The notes: generated from the sequence alone by a model not told the origin. A DNA stretch of 64,000 nucleotides from Agreia sp. Leaf283 (GCF_001422485.1 NZ_LMNF01000001.1:905050-969049); one strand, 5' to 3'. Shown: positions 7,138 through 18,993, numbered from the stretch's first letter. Numbers and translations: made by a program.

Positions 7138-9489
7138 TCACTTCAGCCCGCAGCGGGAGTCGGCGCACTGGATCACCGTGCCGGCCCATTGCTCCTCACG
7201 ATTGTCCGGCTTGACGTAGCCCGCGTCTTGACTGGTCGGGGCCACGTCTTGCTTGACGTCACCGACGAGCCTGTCGCCCACGGCGATGATCGGGTTGCCC
7301 CGCGCATCAAGGCTCAGCGAGAGCGCGTCGGACGACCAGAGGTCTTCGCCCTGAGCCAGCGTGGCGATCGAACGTGACTCGAGATCGGTGCAGCCCGCGT
7401 CGGCGCAGTCGAGCAGGTCGAGGGATGCGCGCCGCTCGTCGACGAAGGCGATCAGAGGGCGGCCGCTCTCGTCGATGGCGAAGGACGGAGTGCGAGAGCC
7501 CGCGTCGTAACCACTCAGATCGCTGGTGCCGGTCGAAGAGCAGGTGGGGTCGGCGCAGGTGATGAGCCGGAGTTCCGAGCTGTCTTCGGGACGGGAGAGG
7601 ATGACGGGAAGGCCGTCGGCCCCAAGTTCGATCTGGGCACCGAACGTGATGTCGTAGCCCATGCTGGACGGATACTCACTCTCGACCGCAGCAGCCAGAG
7701 GGGGAGCTTCGACGCGAGGCTCGGCGCCATCGGCCTTCGCCGAGATCACCCGGAGAGCGGGGATCGGTACGTCCGAGCGCGAATCGAAGCGGTCCGCGAG
7801 GGTCACTACGGCGGTTCCGTCCTCGGTGACGACGACGTCGATGGATGCTCTGCTCGGAGCCTGGCCGATCCATTCGAGCGACGTCGTCGTCGTAGTGGTG
7901 GACGAGCACGCGTCGTCGTCGCAGAAGATGATCCACACCGTCGCCACGGGCGGCCCGCCGGTGCGCCGCGCCACAGCGGCGATCACCGGATGCTCGCCGT
8001 CGTCGGAGACGGCGACCGCGCTGCGGTCGGCCACGGTTCGGGAGTCGAGCTCGTCGTCTTCATCGAACGTCGAATCGAGCCCGGCCACGGTCGTGCGGTC
8101 TCCGGGCGGCAGCTGGGAGGGCAGCTCCTCGGCAGTCGTCGCGTCATCCCACTCGCGCAGCTCATCGGCGCTCGTCGAGATCGCGTCGAGCTCGAACCGG
8201 TTGTCGGCGATGTCCTCTTCGTCTCCGACGAACCTCCACTGTGCGGTGAAGAGACCGCCGTCGTCGGTGCCGACGGTGGCGGTCGACAGGGAGGACGACA
8301 TGGTGAGGACCGGCGAACAGGTCGCGCCCTCGCACAGTTTCAGGGTGTTGAGGTCATAGCCGGGGTTGCCGCCCAGCACGGCGGTGCGATCGTCGCCCAC
8401 GGATACGATGCTCACCGAATCCTTGAATTCGGTCACTGTTCCGGCTGAATACGACACGAATCCCCACGGGTTCACGAGCGCGAGCGGCGCCGCGAGCAGG
8501 GCGGGAACCAGCAGCACGGCCAGCCCGACGAGCGCGCCCCCGCGCGTGCCGGCATCCGGCTCTGGAGCTGCCCACGACGGCGCCGCGTGCGGCACGATGG
8601 GCTCGGTTCCGATACGGGCGCGGGACTCCTCGCGAACGATCACCGCGCGCACCGCGATGGCCGTCATGAGCAGAACGAACACGGTGGGAACGATGAGACC
8701 GACCGCGACGGCGACCATCCCGGACAGCAGCGACTGGGGAATGAGATCGGCGAGCAGTTTCAGGCCGACACCGACGCCGATTGTGAGGGCGGCAGCGATG
8801 ACAAGAGTGACTCTCGGCGTGCGATCCTCTGCTCGTCCCGACACGATGTCGCGCCCGGAGCGCCATGCCCGCGCGAGTGCCGTTCCCCATGACGTGTCGC
8901 CCAGCACGATCTGCGGCCACGCCAGAAGCAGCGGGGCGGTGACGATCAGAGCGATGAGCACGACGACGAGGCCGGCGATCGTCCAGAGCGGGGCGATGAT
9001 GAGCGCGATGGATGCGGCCACGGCCGCGACGAAGAGGGCGAGCGCGCCGACGAACGCCAGCGCGACGAGGCCGGGGCGGCGGGCGGCACGACGCCAGGCG
9101 CCGCGCGCCGGGAGGCTCGAGTCCGTGGCGTTCGCGATGAGCGAGTGCGTCGCCGCGGTGATGCCGAACGCGTGGCCCGCGCACAGGAGGATCGCGGCGA
9201 CCACGGAGGCCACGAGAACCGCGGTCGACGAGGCCAGCTGGGTGAGGTTGCCGTTCACGATCACCACCGCGTCGCGCGGCACGATCGTGAGGGCGACCAC
9301 TGTGGCCAGGATCACGGAGACCGCCACCGGAACCGCGTAGGCGAGTGCCGGCGCCGGCGACAGGAAGGCCAGCTCGAACGTGCGGGGCGGTCCGTACATG
9401 CGGCGCAGGGCGTCGCGCTGCGGGTCGCGGGAGGGCTGGGGCGTTGCGGCCTGTGAGGCGGGTGTGGTCTGTGGGACTGAATCGGGCAC
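7138..9489 (-). CDS. Large membrane protein with extracytoplasmic CxDxxC-repeat domain
   Basis: This 783-residue protein has a Pro/Gln-rich N-terminus, about seven membrane segments between residues 45 and 290 and one near residue 330, then about 440 residues outside the membrane. The outer domain repeats a strand with two cysteines at least five times: LKLCEGATCS, IIFCDDDACSS, LITCADPTCSS, LLDCADAGCTD and VIQCADSRCG. Regular spacing and alternating beta pattern suggest a beta-propeller-like fold with a disulphide in each blade (inference). I recognise no enzyme motif. The start is GTG 9489, without a strong ribosome site. Confidence 0.7.
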   Translation of the reverse strand: MPDSVPQTTPASQAATPQPSRDPQRDALRRMYGPPRTFELAFLSPAPALAYAVPVAVSVILATVVALTIVPRDAVVIVNGNLTQLASSTAVLVASVVAAILLCAGHAFGITAATHSLIANATDSSLPARGAWRRAARRPGLVALAFVGALALFVAAVAASIALIIAPLWTIAGLVVVLIALIVTAPLLLAWPQIVLGDTSWGTALARAWRSGRDIVSGRAEDRTPRVTLVIAAALTIGVGVGLKLLADLIPQSLLSGMVAVAVGLIVPTVFVLLMTAIAVRAVIVREESRARIGTEPIVPHAAPSWAAPEPDAGTRGGALVGLAVLLVPALLAAPLALVNPWGFVSYSAGTVTEFKDSVSIVSVGDDRTAVLGGNPGYDLNTLKLCEGATCSPVLTMSSSLSTATVGTDDGGLFTAQWRFVGDEEDIADNRFELDAISTSADELREWDDATTAEELPSQLPPGDRTTVAGLDSTFDEDDELDSRTVADRSAVAVSDDGEHPVIAAVARRTGGPPVATVWIIFCDDDACSSTTTTTTSLEWIGQAPSRASIDVVVTEDGTAVVTLADRFDSRSDVPIPALRVISAKADGAEPRVEAPPLAAAVESEYPSSMGYDITFGAQIELGADGLPVILSRPEDSSELRLITCADPTCSSTGTSDLSGYDAGSRTPSFAIDESGRPLIAFVDERRASLDLLDCADAGCTDLESRSIATLAQGEDLWSSDALSLSLDARGNPIIAVGDRLVGDVKQDVAPTSQDAGYVKPDNREEQWAGTVIQCADSRCGLK

Positions 9490-9525
9490 CTACAGGACAC
9501 TAACAGCGGCACGAATTCCCACACA

Positions 9526-9540
9526 GGGGGAGAACTCCCC
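9526..9540. promoter_or_regulatory. GGGGAGAACTCCCC palindrome in a divergent promoter region
   Basis: GGGGAG-AA-CTCCCC lies midway in the 71-bp space between the large membrane-protein gene and the UvrA-like gene. A nearly identical site is at 26903-26918, again between a leftward membrane-protein gene and a rightward gene. It may be an operator for a shared regulator. Confidence 0.45.
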
Positions 9541-9560
9541 ATACCCCCCATACGATTGAG

Positions 9561-12014
<2,454 letters not shown>

Positions 12015-12936
12015 GGGGCATCCGACTCGTCGAACTCGTCAGGCGCGCGCAGCCGGGCCAGCAGATGCTCTATGGCGAACCCCGCCGGGGAGTCGGGTTC
12101 GCACACGATCACGTTCATGAAGAGTCCGTCGGGAACGTCGAGCACCTGGAACGGGAGCTCGACCCATCCGTAACCCTCGACGAAGTTGGGGGCGAGTCCC
12201 GACGAGAACGGTCGGGCCTCGTGGGCGGCCCACATGGCCGCGAAGTCGGGGTCGGGCGTGAGCTTCGCGACCAGCTGCTGCAGGCGGGGGTCGTCGGGGT
12301 CGGCGTGGAAGCGCAGGGCGGCGACGGTGTCGCTCGCGGTGTCGCGCCAACGCTCGTTCGACCGATTCTCGGCCGGGGTTCCGAACATCATCTCGACGTA
12401 GTTGTTTCCCGGCACCACGTAGCCGGGCGACAGCGCCGCTGCGAGCGTGTTGACGAACAACAGGTCCTGGTTGCGATCGAAGATGACCGCCGCCGTGCCC
12501 GCCCACTGGTCGAGCATCGAGCGCAGAAGCTCACTGACCTCGTGATCGGGCCGCACCGGTCGGGTGTCGAACGGAGACGGCAGGGCGAGTCTGTAGAGGT
12601 AGCTCCGTCCGCTCTCGTCGAGGTCGAGCGCGCGAGCCAAGGCGTCGAGCACCTGTTCGGAGATCCTGTGGTTCTGTCCCTGCTCGATGCGCACGTAGTA
12701 CTCGAGGCTGATACCCGCGCGCTCGGCGACCTCCTCGCGCCGGAGCCCTTGCACCCGTCGCTGCGGATCGGGCGGCAGGCCCACGTCTTCGGGCTTGAGG
12801 GCGGAACGTCGAGCACGCAGGTACTCCGCGAGAACCACCTGCTTTGCCGTCATGGGCTCCAGCATACGAGCATTCTGGAGTGGCCATGAAAGAAAGGCGC
12901 GGGATGCGATCGATCGCATGCGGTGAGAGAAAAATA

Positions 12937-12963
12937 TTGGCACTCTCGAGGGTCGAGTGCTAA
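12937..12963. promoter_or_regulatory. CIRCE operator (HrcA site) upstream of hsp20
   Basis: TTGGCACTC-N9-GAGTGCTAA matches the CIRCE consensus TTAGCACTC-N9-GAGTGCTAA at 17 of 18 arm positions. It is 56 bases before the Hsp20 start, so HrcA repression of this gene is very likely. Confidence 0.92.
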
Positions 12964-12977
12964 TTTAGTTGTCACAA

Positions 12978-12998
12978 GTTGAGTCAACCCGACTCAGG
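12978..12998. promoter_or_regulatory. HAIR-like operator (HspR site) upstream of hsp20
   Basis: GTTGAGT-N7-ACTCAGG matches the HAIR consensus CTTGAGT-N7-ACTCAAG at 12 of 14 arm positions with the exact 7-base spacer. It lies between the CIRCE element and the ribosome site, which points to dual HrcA and HspR control. Confidence 0.75.
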
Positions 12999-13018
12999 TT
13001 CAAGAAAGGGGAATCCTC

Positions 13019-13450
13019 ATGGCAATGTCTTTTGATCCTTTCAGCGAGCTCGACCGGCTCACCGGTGACCTGCTGCACTTCCGCCCGGGGCCGAAGTTCA
13101 TGCCCGTCGATCTGTACAGGGAAGGCGACCAGTACGTGCTGAGCGCCGACCTGCCCGGAGTCGATCCGGGCTCCGTCGATGTCGATGTCGACGGGCAGCT
13201 GCTGACCATCCGTGCGCAGCGCACGGCCGCCGCGCACGACGGGGTCAAGTGGCTCACCCGCGAACGACCGAACGGCGACTATCTGCGGCAGTTCAGCCTG
13301 GGCGACGGAGTCGACTCCGAGAAGATCTCCGCGAGCTACGACAACGGAGTCTTGTCGGTGATCATCCCCGTGAGCGAGAGAGCGAAGCCGCGCAAGATCG
13401 AGGTCAAGGCCGCTCAGGCCGCCGACGACCACAAGACGCTGACCGTCTGA
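13019..13450 (+). CDS. Small heat-shock protein, Hsp20/alpha-crystallin family
   Basis: The 143-residue chaperone has the alpha-crystallin domain from about residue 28 to 125: MPVDLYREGDQYVLSADLPG, the ERPNGDYLRQFSLGD strand and the ASYDNGVLSVIIPV block, followed by an acidic and basic tail. It binds unfolding proteins without ATP. The I-X-I-type end is replaced by KTLTV. AAAGGGGA gives a good ribosome site for ATG 13019. Upstream CIRCE and HAIR-like sites show heat-shock control, and a hairpin terminator follows. Confidence 0.96.
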   Translation: MAMSFDPFSELDRLTGDLLHFRPGPKFMPVDLYREGDQYVLSADLPGVDPGSVDVDVDGQLLTIRAQRTAAAHDGVKWLTRERPNGDYLRQFSLGDGVDSEKISASYDNGVLSVIIPVSERAKPRKIEVKAAQAADDHKTLTV

Positions 13451-13482
13451 CCGTCGACGCGCGAACAGCAGAGCGCCAGAGG

Positions 13483-13510
13483 AGGGGCGGGCCGAGTGCC
13501 CGCCCCTTTG
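13483..13510 (+). terminator. Rho-independent terminator of hsp20
   Basis: AGGGGCGGGC pairs with GCCCGCCCCT around a short CGAGT loop and is followed by TTG. It lies 33 bases after the hsp20 stop. The rest of 13511-13652 holds no gene and probably carries the next promoter. Confidence 0.85.
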
Positions 13511-13652
13511 ACGTGCCGTCGCCGAGCGTCGCGAGCCTGCGAGTCGGATCGGCGACACGCTCTGACCGGCGTTTCATCAGGCTGCTCCGGGGTTCTGCCC
13601 AGAGCGGTCCTGCATGCTGGACGACCCAGACCGTTCGAATGAAAGGCCCGAG

Positions 13653-14513
13653 ATGAGCACCCTCCAGCGATTGATGAAGATGGCGTCGAAGGCACTCGAT
13701 TCGTCAGGGCAGTCCAGCTCGTCGCGGTCGGGTGGAACCGACTGGCGCGACCTCGTGCGCACCGCCGCAGACAAGGTCACGGGCGATGCTCGCCCGACCA
13801 CCTCGACACATCAGCCGAGCGCGACCGGCGGGGCCACGCATCCGACGCCGTCTCGGGTTCAGGATGCGCCGGTGCACGACGTGCCCGTCTACGGCACGCC
13901 CACGGGTGCGCCGGTGCAAGACGCGGCGCCCGGACAGGCCGCCGCGAGCCCGGAGGACCGGGCCGCGATCGCCCGCTACGACTACCTGCTGAAGACCGCG
14001 ATGCCCGAGCAGCTCGAGCAGGTGCACCGCGATGCGTTCGCGCGGCTCACGCCGGCGCAGCGACAGCAGGTCGAGTCGCGGCTACGCGATGAGCTTCCCG
14101 TCGGCGAGCAGCCGGCGTCGTCGTCGCCCGACGATCTGGCGCGCTCGGCCGTGCGCGGAGAGGCGCACAAGCCCGGGTTCCTGCGTGGGCTCTTCGCGAA
14201 GCCCGGAGTCGCCGGGGCCGCCGGTGCGGTGGCGGGAGTCGGAGTCGGCGCCGTCGCGGGCGGGCTTCTCGCGGCTGTCGCCGGGGGAGCAGTGCTCAGC
14301 AGCGTCGCAGGCCCCCTGCTCGAGCAGGCCTCGGGCATGGGAGTCGACTTCGAGGCCCTCGGCGGGCTCGAGGGGCTCGAGGGTGGACTCGGCGACGTGG
14401 CGTCCGGCGCGGGCGACTACGCGAGCGGAATCGGCGACCACCTCTCCGAGCTGGGCTCGAACTTCGAGATCCCCGGACTGGGTGGGCTCGGGGGTCTCTT
14501 CGGCCGCGACTAG
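13653..14513 (+). CDS. Hypothetical protein with glycine-zipper hydrophobic segment
   Basis: This 286-residue protein starts MSTLQRLMKMASKALDSSGQ, has a Ser/Thr/Pro-rich linker to about residue 100, a conserved helical middle (YDYLLKTAMPEQLEQVHRD, FARLTPAQRQQVESRLRDEL), a Gly/Ala/Val-rich hydrophobic hairpin AGAVAGVGVGAVAGGLLAAV near residues 190-220, and a Gly/Leu-rich acidic tail. The hydrophobic part resembles glycine-zipper membrane segments. Similar proteins occur widely in Microbacteriaceae, but I know of no proven function. GAAAGG before ATG 13653 supports the start. Confidence 0.7.
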   Translation: MSTLQRLMKMASKALDSSGQSSSSRSGGTDWRDLVRTAADKVTGDARPTTSTHQPSATGGATHPTPSRVQDAPVHDVPVYGTPTGAPVQDAAPGQAAASPEDRAAIARYDYLLKTAMPEQLEQVHRDAFARLTPAQRQQVESRLRDELPVGEQPASSSPDDLARSAVRGEAHKPGFLRGLFAKPGVAGAAGAVAGVGVGAVAGGLLAAVAGGAVLSSVAGPLLEQASGMGVDFEALGGLEGLEGGLGDVASGAGDYASGIGDHLSELGSNFEIPGLGGLGGLFGRD

Positions 14514-14548
14514 CCGCTGCAGCACGTGGTCCGTGCCAGTCTGGACCC

Positions 14549-16213
14549 GTGACTGAACTTCTCGTCGTTCTGGTGGCCGCGTTCGCCGTGATCGTGGCGT
14601 CGACCCTGCTGGGCCCGCGGCTCGGCATCGCGTCGCCGCTGATCCTCGTCGCGATCGGCGTCGGGGCCAGCTTCCTTCCCGTCTTCGACACGATCGAGAT
14701 CGAACCCGAGTGGATCCTGGCGGGGGTTCTTCCGCCCCTGCTCTACTCGTCGGCCGTGTCGATGCCGGCCATGAATTTCCGGCGCGAGTTCGGCGCGATC
14801 AGCGGCCTGTCGGTCGCGCTGGTCATTGCGAGCTCGCTCGTTCTGGGCGTGTTCTTCATGCTGGTGATCCCCGACCTCGGCTTCGCCTGGGGCGTGGCGC
14901 TCGGGGCGATCGTCAGCCCGACCGACGCGGTGGCCACGTCGATCGTCAAGCAGACCTCGGTGTCGAAGCGGGTCGTGGCAATGCTCGAGGGCGAGAGCCT
15001 GCTCAACGATGCGACCGCGCTCGTGCTGCTGCGCACCGCAATCGTGGCCACCGCCGCGTCGTTCTCGTTCTGGGCTGCGGCCGGCACCTTCGCGTACTCC
15101 GTGGTGATCGCCATCATCGTCGGCGGCCTGGTCGGCTGGGGCAACCTGGTTGTGCGCAAGCGGGTCACCGATCCCACGGTGAACACCGTCATCTCGTTCA
15201 TCGTGCCCTTCGCCGCGGCCGTGCCCGCCGAGCTGCTCGGCGCATCCGGTCTGGTGGCCGCAGTGGTGGCCGGACTCGTCACGGGCATCCGGGCGCCGCG
15301 CTACCTCTCGGCGCAGAACCGGTTGTCTGACTCTCAGAACTGGCGCACGGTCGAGCTCGTGCTCGAGGGCGCGGTCTTCCTGACGATGGGTGTTCAGGTC
15401 TCGTCGATCGTGGCCAACGTCGAGCGCGATCACGCCGGAGTCGGCCCCGCGGTTCTCATCGCGGCAGGCGCCCTGGTGCTGACGGTCGTGGTGCGCGCGG
15501 CCTACGTGGCTCCGCTGCTGTGGTGGCTCTCGACCCTGCGCAACCGCAACGCGAAGATGCAGGACAGGCTGCTCGAGATGCGCGAGAAGATGAGCACACC
15601 CGAGGGGGCCGAGCAGATGTTCGGCGAGGCGAACGGGCGCCGCCGCCGGGCATCCGACAACCAGATCGAGCGGCTGGGTCGTCGCATCGTGCAGTCGCTG
15701 GCCGATATCACGTACTTCCGCAACGCTCCGCTCGGGTGGCGGGATGGCACGGCCGTCGTGTGGGCCGGCATGCGCGGGGCCGTCACGGTGGCTGCGGCGC
15801 AGACTCTGCCCGACGACACCCCGCAGCGGTCGGTGCTCGTGCTCATCGCGTTCGCGGTGGCTGTGATGTCGCTGCTCGTGCAGGGCGGCACGATCGGACC
15901 GCTGCTGCGCGCGATCTCGTCGGTGGTCGATCAGGCGGCGGTCGATGAGAAGACGAACGCCGAGCGGACGCGGCTGATGCAGCTGATGAGAACGAGTGCG
16001 GGTGCCGTGCCGCCGGCGCCGCCCGTGGAGCAGACGGTGCAGGGCTTCATCTCAGCGAAGGAGCACGAGCTGAGTGTGATCGCGGCGCAGAGGTCGGCGC
16101 TCCTCGAGGCCCGCGACCACGGCACCTTCGACGCCGACGTTCTCGCGTACGCGTTGCAGATCCTCGACGGGTCTCAGATCGCGCTCGAGTTGCGCGGAGG
16201 CCCGAAGGGCTGA
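14549..16213 (+). CDS. CPA1-family Na+/H+ antiporter
   Basis: The 554-residue protein has about 12 membrane segments over residues 1-430 and a charged cytoplasmic tail. The CPA1 core is visible in GAIVSPTDAVATSIVKQTSV and EGESLLNDATALVLLRTA (ion-binding Asp of the ND motif) and in WAGMRGAVTVAAAQTLPDD. It exchanges Na+ or K+ for H+ at the cytoplasmic membrane. The start is GTG 14549 with no clear ribosome site, so a leaderless transcript is possible. Its stop codon lies inside the loop of a 10-bp terminator hairpin. Confidence 0.94.
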   Translation: MTELLVVLVAAFAVIVASTLLGPRLGIASPLILVAIGVGASFLPVFDTIEIEPEWILAGVLPPLLYSSAVSMPAMNFRREFGAISGLSVALVIASSLVLGVFFMLVIPDLGFAWGVALGAIVSPTDAVATSIVKQTSVSKRVVAMLEGESLLNDATALVLLRTAIVATAASFSFWAAAGTFAYSVVIAIIVGGLVGWGNLVVRKRVTDPTVNTVISFIVPFAAAVPAELLGASGLVAAVVAGLVTGIRAPRYLSAQNRLSDSQNWRTVELVLEGAVFLTMGVQVSSIVANVERDHAGVGPAVLIAAGALVLTVVVRAAYVAPLLWWLSTLRNRNAKMQDRLLEMREKMSTPEGAEQMFGEANGRRRRASDNQIERLGRRIVQSLADITYFRNAPLGWRDGTAVVWAGMRGAVTVAAAQTLPDDTPQRSVLVLIAFAVAVMSLLVQGGTIGPLLRAISSVVDQAAVDEKTNAERTRLMQLMRTSAGAVPPAPPVEQTVQGFISAKEHELSVIAAQRSALLEARDHGTFDADVLAYALQILDGSQIALELRGGPKG

Positions 16214-16223
16214 CCTTCGGGCC
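16199..16223. terminator. Perfect 10-bp hairpin spanning the antiporter stop codon
   Basis: GGCCCGAAGG pairs with CCTTCGGGCC around GCTGA, and that loop holds the TGA stop of the antiporter. The next gene is convergent and ends 13 bases later, so the hairpin may serve both strands. Confidence 0.65.
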
Positions 16224-16235
16224 CCACGGAGCGGA

Positions 16236-16550
16236 CTAGCCGAGCTGCTTCAACGCTTCGACGGTTCCGCCCCAGTTGTGGCTCGAGATGGCGTCGGCGA
16301 AGGTCGAGTCTCCTCGGCCCGTGCCCAGGTTCTCGCCGGATGCGTCGTCGACGACGTCGACACGGTGGCCCTTCTCGGGGCCGTCGCCGCTGCCCTCTTC
16401 GACGAATTCGATGCGCAGCGCCCGTCCGTCGAGGCGTCCGGTGACCACGGCGCCGGTCTCGGTGTCCTTCGAGCTGTCGGTCATGAACGGCCCCGCTCCG
16501 AGGGTGGCGAGCGACTCGTTGACCTGGTTGATGAGTGAAGAGGTGTTCAT
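16236..16550 (-). CDS. Hypothetical protein
   Basis: A 104-residue acidic soluble product starting MNTSSLINQVNESLATLGAG and containing a predicted beta-hairpin GAVVTGRLDGRALRIEFVEE and a late HNWGGTVEALKQLG helix. I do not recognise a family. TAGGAGCACC directly before ATG 16550 is a good ribosome site, which makes the gene likely real. It is convergent with the antiporter. Confidence 0.65.
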   Translation of the reverse strand: MNTSSLINQVNESLATLGAGPFMTDSSKDTETGAVVTGRLDGRALRIEFVEEGSGDGPEKGHRVDVVDDASGENLGTGRGDSTFADAISSHNWGGTVEALKQLG

Positions 16551-16637
16551 GGTGCTCCTAATCGTTGACGAGGCATCAGGCTAACGACGTCGGAGCGTGT
16601 GCATCCAGCCCTTGACGAGCGAGGATCGCACCTCGAA

Positions 16638-17087
16638 TCAGCCCGCGTCGCGCTTCTCGTAGGCGTCGAAGATGCCCTTCGCACTCTGCATGTCGAGGGG
16701 CATCGAGGTGTGCTCGTGCGTGATCTTCCACTCGCCGTCGCGCTTCTCGAGGGTGACCGTGATGCGGTTCATCATCGAGTCGACCTGCTCGCCATCGGCC
16801 GTGACTTCGGCGTAGCGCACGGCAGCGTGGGCGAAGGCGACGTCGTCGCGCACGGTGGCGACGACCTCGGTGAAGCGCGCCTCGCACAGCTTGTCGCCGA
16901 GGCTCTCGAACCACATCGTCACCATCGGACGCCACGCGTCGACACCGGCGAACTCCCACATGCCCCACGCGTCGAAGACGAGGGTGTCGTGCGCGTAGAG
17001 CTCGAGAAAGCTCTCGACGTCTTTGGAGAGCACCCGTGAGGTGTAGTTCTCGAACAGCGTCGTGATGGGATTGGATTCGAGGGGCAT
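16638..17087 (-). CDS. SnoaL/NTF2-like protein
   Basis: The 149-residue product fits the NTF2-like fold: an N-terminal helix LFENYTSRVLSKDVESFLEL, the loop YAHDTLVFDAWG, a helix with VTMWFESLGDKL, and curved strands DDVAFAHAAVRYAEV and NRITVTLEKRDGEWKITHEH. Members bind or convert small molecules or act as calcium-kinase-association-type domains. It lies 4 bases downstream of the ABC permease gene on the same strand and may be co-transcribed with the exporter. No catalytic set is evident. Confidence 0.85.
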   Translation of the reverse strand: MPLESNPITTLFENYTSRVLSKDVESFLELYAHDTLVFDAWGMWEFAGVDAWRPMVTMWFESLGDKLCEARFTEVVATVRDDVAFAHAAVRYAEVTADGEQVDSMMNRITVTLEKRDGEWKITHEHTSMPLDMQSAKGIFDAYEKRDAG

Positions 17088-17091
17088 GTGA

Positions 17092-17958
17092 TCATCCTGC
17101 CGTTCTGTAGCGGATCATGGTGAGCGGGCCGAACACGGCGACCAGCCCCGCGCACCACAGGAGCGTGATGCTCAACTCGCCCGACGCATCCATGCCGCCC
17201 ATGAAGTCGCGCACGGCGGTGACCAGGTGCGACACCGGGTTCACTTCGACGAACGCCTGCAGCCAGGTCGGAAGCGTCGACGGCTCGATGAAGATGTTGC
17301 TCGCGAAGGTGAGGGGCGTGATCACGAGCATGCTCACGCCCATCACGGCGCCGGGGGTGCGGAGGACGAGGGCGAAGAAGGTCCAGAGCCAGCTGAAGCT
17401 GAACGCGAAGACCAGGATCAGCAGCACCGCCATCAGCACCCCGGCGACTCCTCCTTCGGGTCGGTAGCCCAACGCGAGTCCGAGCGAGATCGTGACTGCC
17501 GCCGAGATCGTGTAGCGCACGGCGTCGCCGAGCAGCATTCCGACGAGAGCAGAGGGGCGCCAGATGGGCAGCGAGCGGAAGCGGTCGAAGACGCCCCTGT
17601 CGATGTCGGTGCGCAGGGTCGACCCCGTGTACATCGTGATCATGATGACGCCCTGCACGAGCAGGCCGGGCAGCACGTACTGCAGGTACCCGCCCACGCT
17701 TCCGGCGATCGCGCCGCCGAACAGGAATGTGAACAGCAGCGTGAACATCACGGGGAACACGGTGACGTCGAACAGCTGCTCGGGCACGTGCTTGATCTTG
17801 AGCAGCGCCCGCCAGCCGAAGGTGAGCGATGTCGAGAGCGGCCCGGGCGGATTCGGTCGTTCGACGTCGGCCAGGGCGGCGCGCATCGCCGCCGCGAGCG
17901 ATTCCGCGCTCGCGGGTACGACATCTGGTCGTTCGTCGAGTTTGTCGAGACGCGTCAT
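17092..17958 (-). CDS. ABC-2-type transporter permease (DrrB-like)
   Basis: The 288-residue protein has a cytoplasmic N-terminus of about 65 residues and six membrane segments, the ABC-2 pattern of daunorubicin-resistance DrrB permeases, with the [14 protein letters not shown] block before the last segment. It exports a lipophilic compound in partnership with the ATPase encoded just upstream. Its ATG overlaps the ATPase stop by 4 bases. Residues 2-10 (TRLDKLDER) are encoded by a half-copy of the dispersed palindromic repeat seen at 77-237. Confidence 0.93.
   Translation of the reverse strand: MTRLDKLDERPDVVPASAESLAAAMRAALADVERPNPPGPLSTSLTFGWRALLKIKHVPEQLFDVTVFPVMFTLLFTFLFGGAIAGSVGGYLQYVLPGLLVQGVIMITMYTGSTLRTDIDRGVFDRFRSLPIWRPSALVGMLLGDAVRYTISAAVTISLGLALGYRPEGGVAGVLMAVLLILVFAFSFSWLWTFFALVLRTPGAVMGVSMLVITPLTFASNIFIEPSTLPTWLQAFVEVNPVSHLVTAVRDFMGGMDASGELSITLLWCAGLVAVFGPLTMIRYRTAG
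17930..17953. repeat. Half-unit of the dispersed palindromic repeat inside a coding region
   Basis: This 24-bp stretch matches the left arm of the repeats at 77-237 at 22 of 24 bases. It falls within codons 2-10 of the ABC permease gene, so the N-terminus of that protein appears to derive from the repeat. Confidence 0.7.
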
Positions 17959-18923
17959 GCTGCGGCCTCCTCGTCTGTCTGCGATTCGGATGTGTGCCCG
18001 GTCAGCGCGAGGAAGACCTCGTCGAGTGATGGCTGGCCGAGCGAGAACTGGGCCAGCTCGATGTTCTCGTCGGCCAGCGCCGTGAGGGCGGCGGTGACGA
18101 TGGCCGGATCGGCGACGGTCGCGCTGACGGCGGCCGGATCGACCTCGTTTCGGATCTCGACATGCAAGACCCGCGCGAGAACAGCGGATGCCCGTGGCCG
18201 GTCCGCCGGGTGCATCACCCGCACGTGCAACGCACCGTTGCCGACCCTGGCCTTGAGTTCGCTCGAGGTGCCCTCGGCGATGACTCGACCGGTGTCGATC
18301 ACGCTGATGCGGTCGGCGAGCTGGTCGGCCTCGTCGAGGTACTGCGTGGTGAGCAGCACCGTGGTGCCCGACGACACCATGGCCCGGATGATGTCCCACA
18401 CCTCGTTGCGGCTGCGCGGATCGAGGCCGGTCGTCGGCTCGTCGAGGAACAGCAGCTCGGGGGTGACGACGATGCTCGCGGCGATGTCGATGCGGCGACG
18501 CATGCCGCCGGAGTACTTCTTGACCTGCTTGTCTCGCGCATCCGACAGCCCGAACGCGCTGAGCAGTTCGTCTGCCCGGCGTGTGGCGCGGGCGCCGGTG
18601 TAGCCGAAGAGGCGGCCGATGAGGCGCAGATTCTCGGCTCCCGTGAGGTCTTCGTCGACCGATGCGAACTGCCCGGTCAGGCTGACTCGACGACGCACCT
18701 CGTTCGCCTCGGTCATGATGTCGCGACCCAGAACGCGGGCCGTGCCCGAATCCGGCTTGGTGAGGGTGGCCAGCATGCGGATCGTCGTGGTCTTGCCTGC
18801 ACCGTTGGGACCGAGAAAGCCGTGCACGCCACCGCGGGGTATCGCCAGGTCGATGCCGTCGACGGCGACGGTCTTCTTGAATCTTTTCACGAGCGCATGC
18901 GTCTCGATCGCGAGTTCGGCCAT
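17955..18923 (-). CDS. ABC transporter ATP-binding protein (DrrA-like)
   Basis: The 322-residue ATPase has Walker [13 protein letters not shown] near residue 38, the signature [12 protein letters not shown], Walker [13 protein letters not shown] and the H-loop position replaced by Q in [16 protein letters not shown], as is usual in the DrrA group. The last 90 residues form the DrrA-type C-terminal domain, [18 protein letters not shown]-like, which helps recruit the permease. AGGAGAG precedes ATG 18923. It is the first gene of a leftward exporter operon, and the operator at 18955-18969 links it to the PadR gene at 20351. Confidence 0.95.
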   Translation of the reverse strand: MAELAIETHALVKRFKKTVAVDGIDLAIPRGGVHGFLGPNGAGKTTTIRMLATLTKPDSGTARVLGRDIMTEANEVRRRVSLTGQFASVDEDLTGAENLRLIGRLFGYTGARATRRADELLSAFGLSDARDKQVKKYSGGMRRRIDIAASIVVTPELLFLDEPTTGLDPRSRNEVWDIIRAMVSSGTTVLLTTQYLDEADQLADRISVIDTGRVIAEGTSSELKARVGNGALHVRVMHPADRPRASAVLARVLHVEIRNEVDPAAVSATVADPAIVTAALTALADENIELAQFSLGQPSLDEVFLALTGHTSESQTDEEAAA

Positions 18924-18954
18924 GCGGCTCTCCTGAGGGGTCGGCGTCGACGTT

Positions 18955-18969
18955 ATTCCTAGTAGGAAT
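18955..18969. promoter_or_regulatory. PadR-type operator, copy 1
   Basis: ATTCCTAGTAGGAAT is a near-perfect inverted repeat in the 70-bp space between the ABC exporter genes and ltrA. The same sequence, with two changes, lies 30 bases before the PadR gene at 20307-20321. Confidence 0.75.
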
Positions 18970-18993
18970 ATTGTAAACAGGAATCGACAGTTA

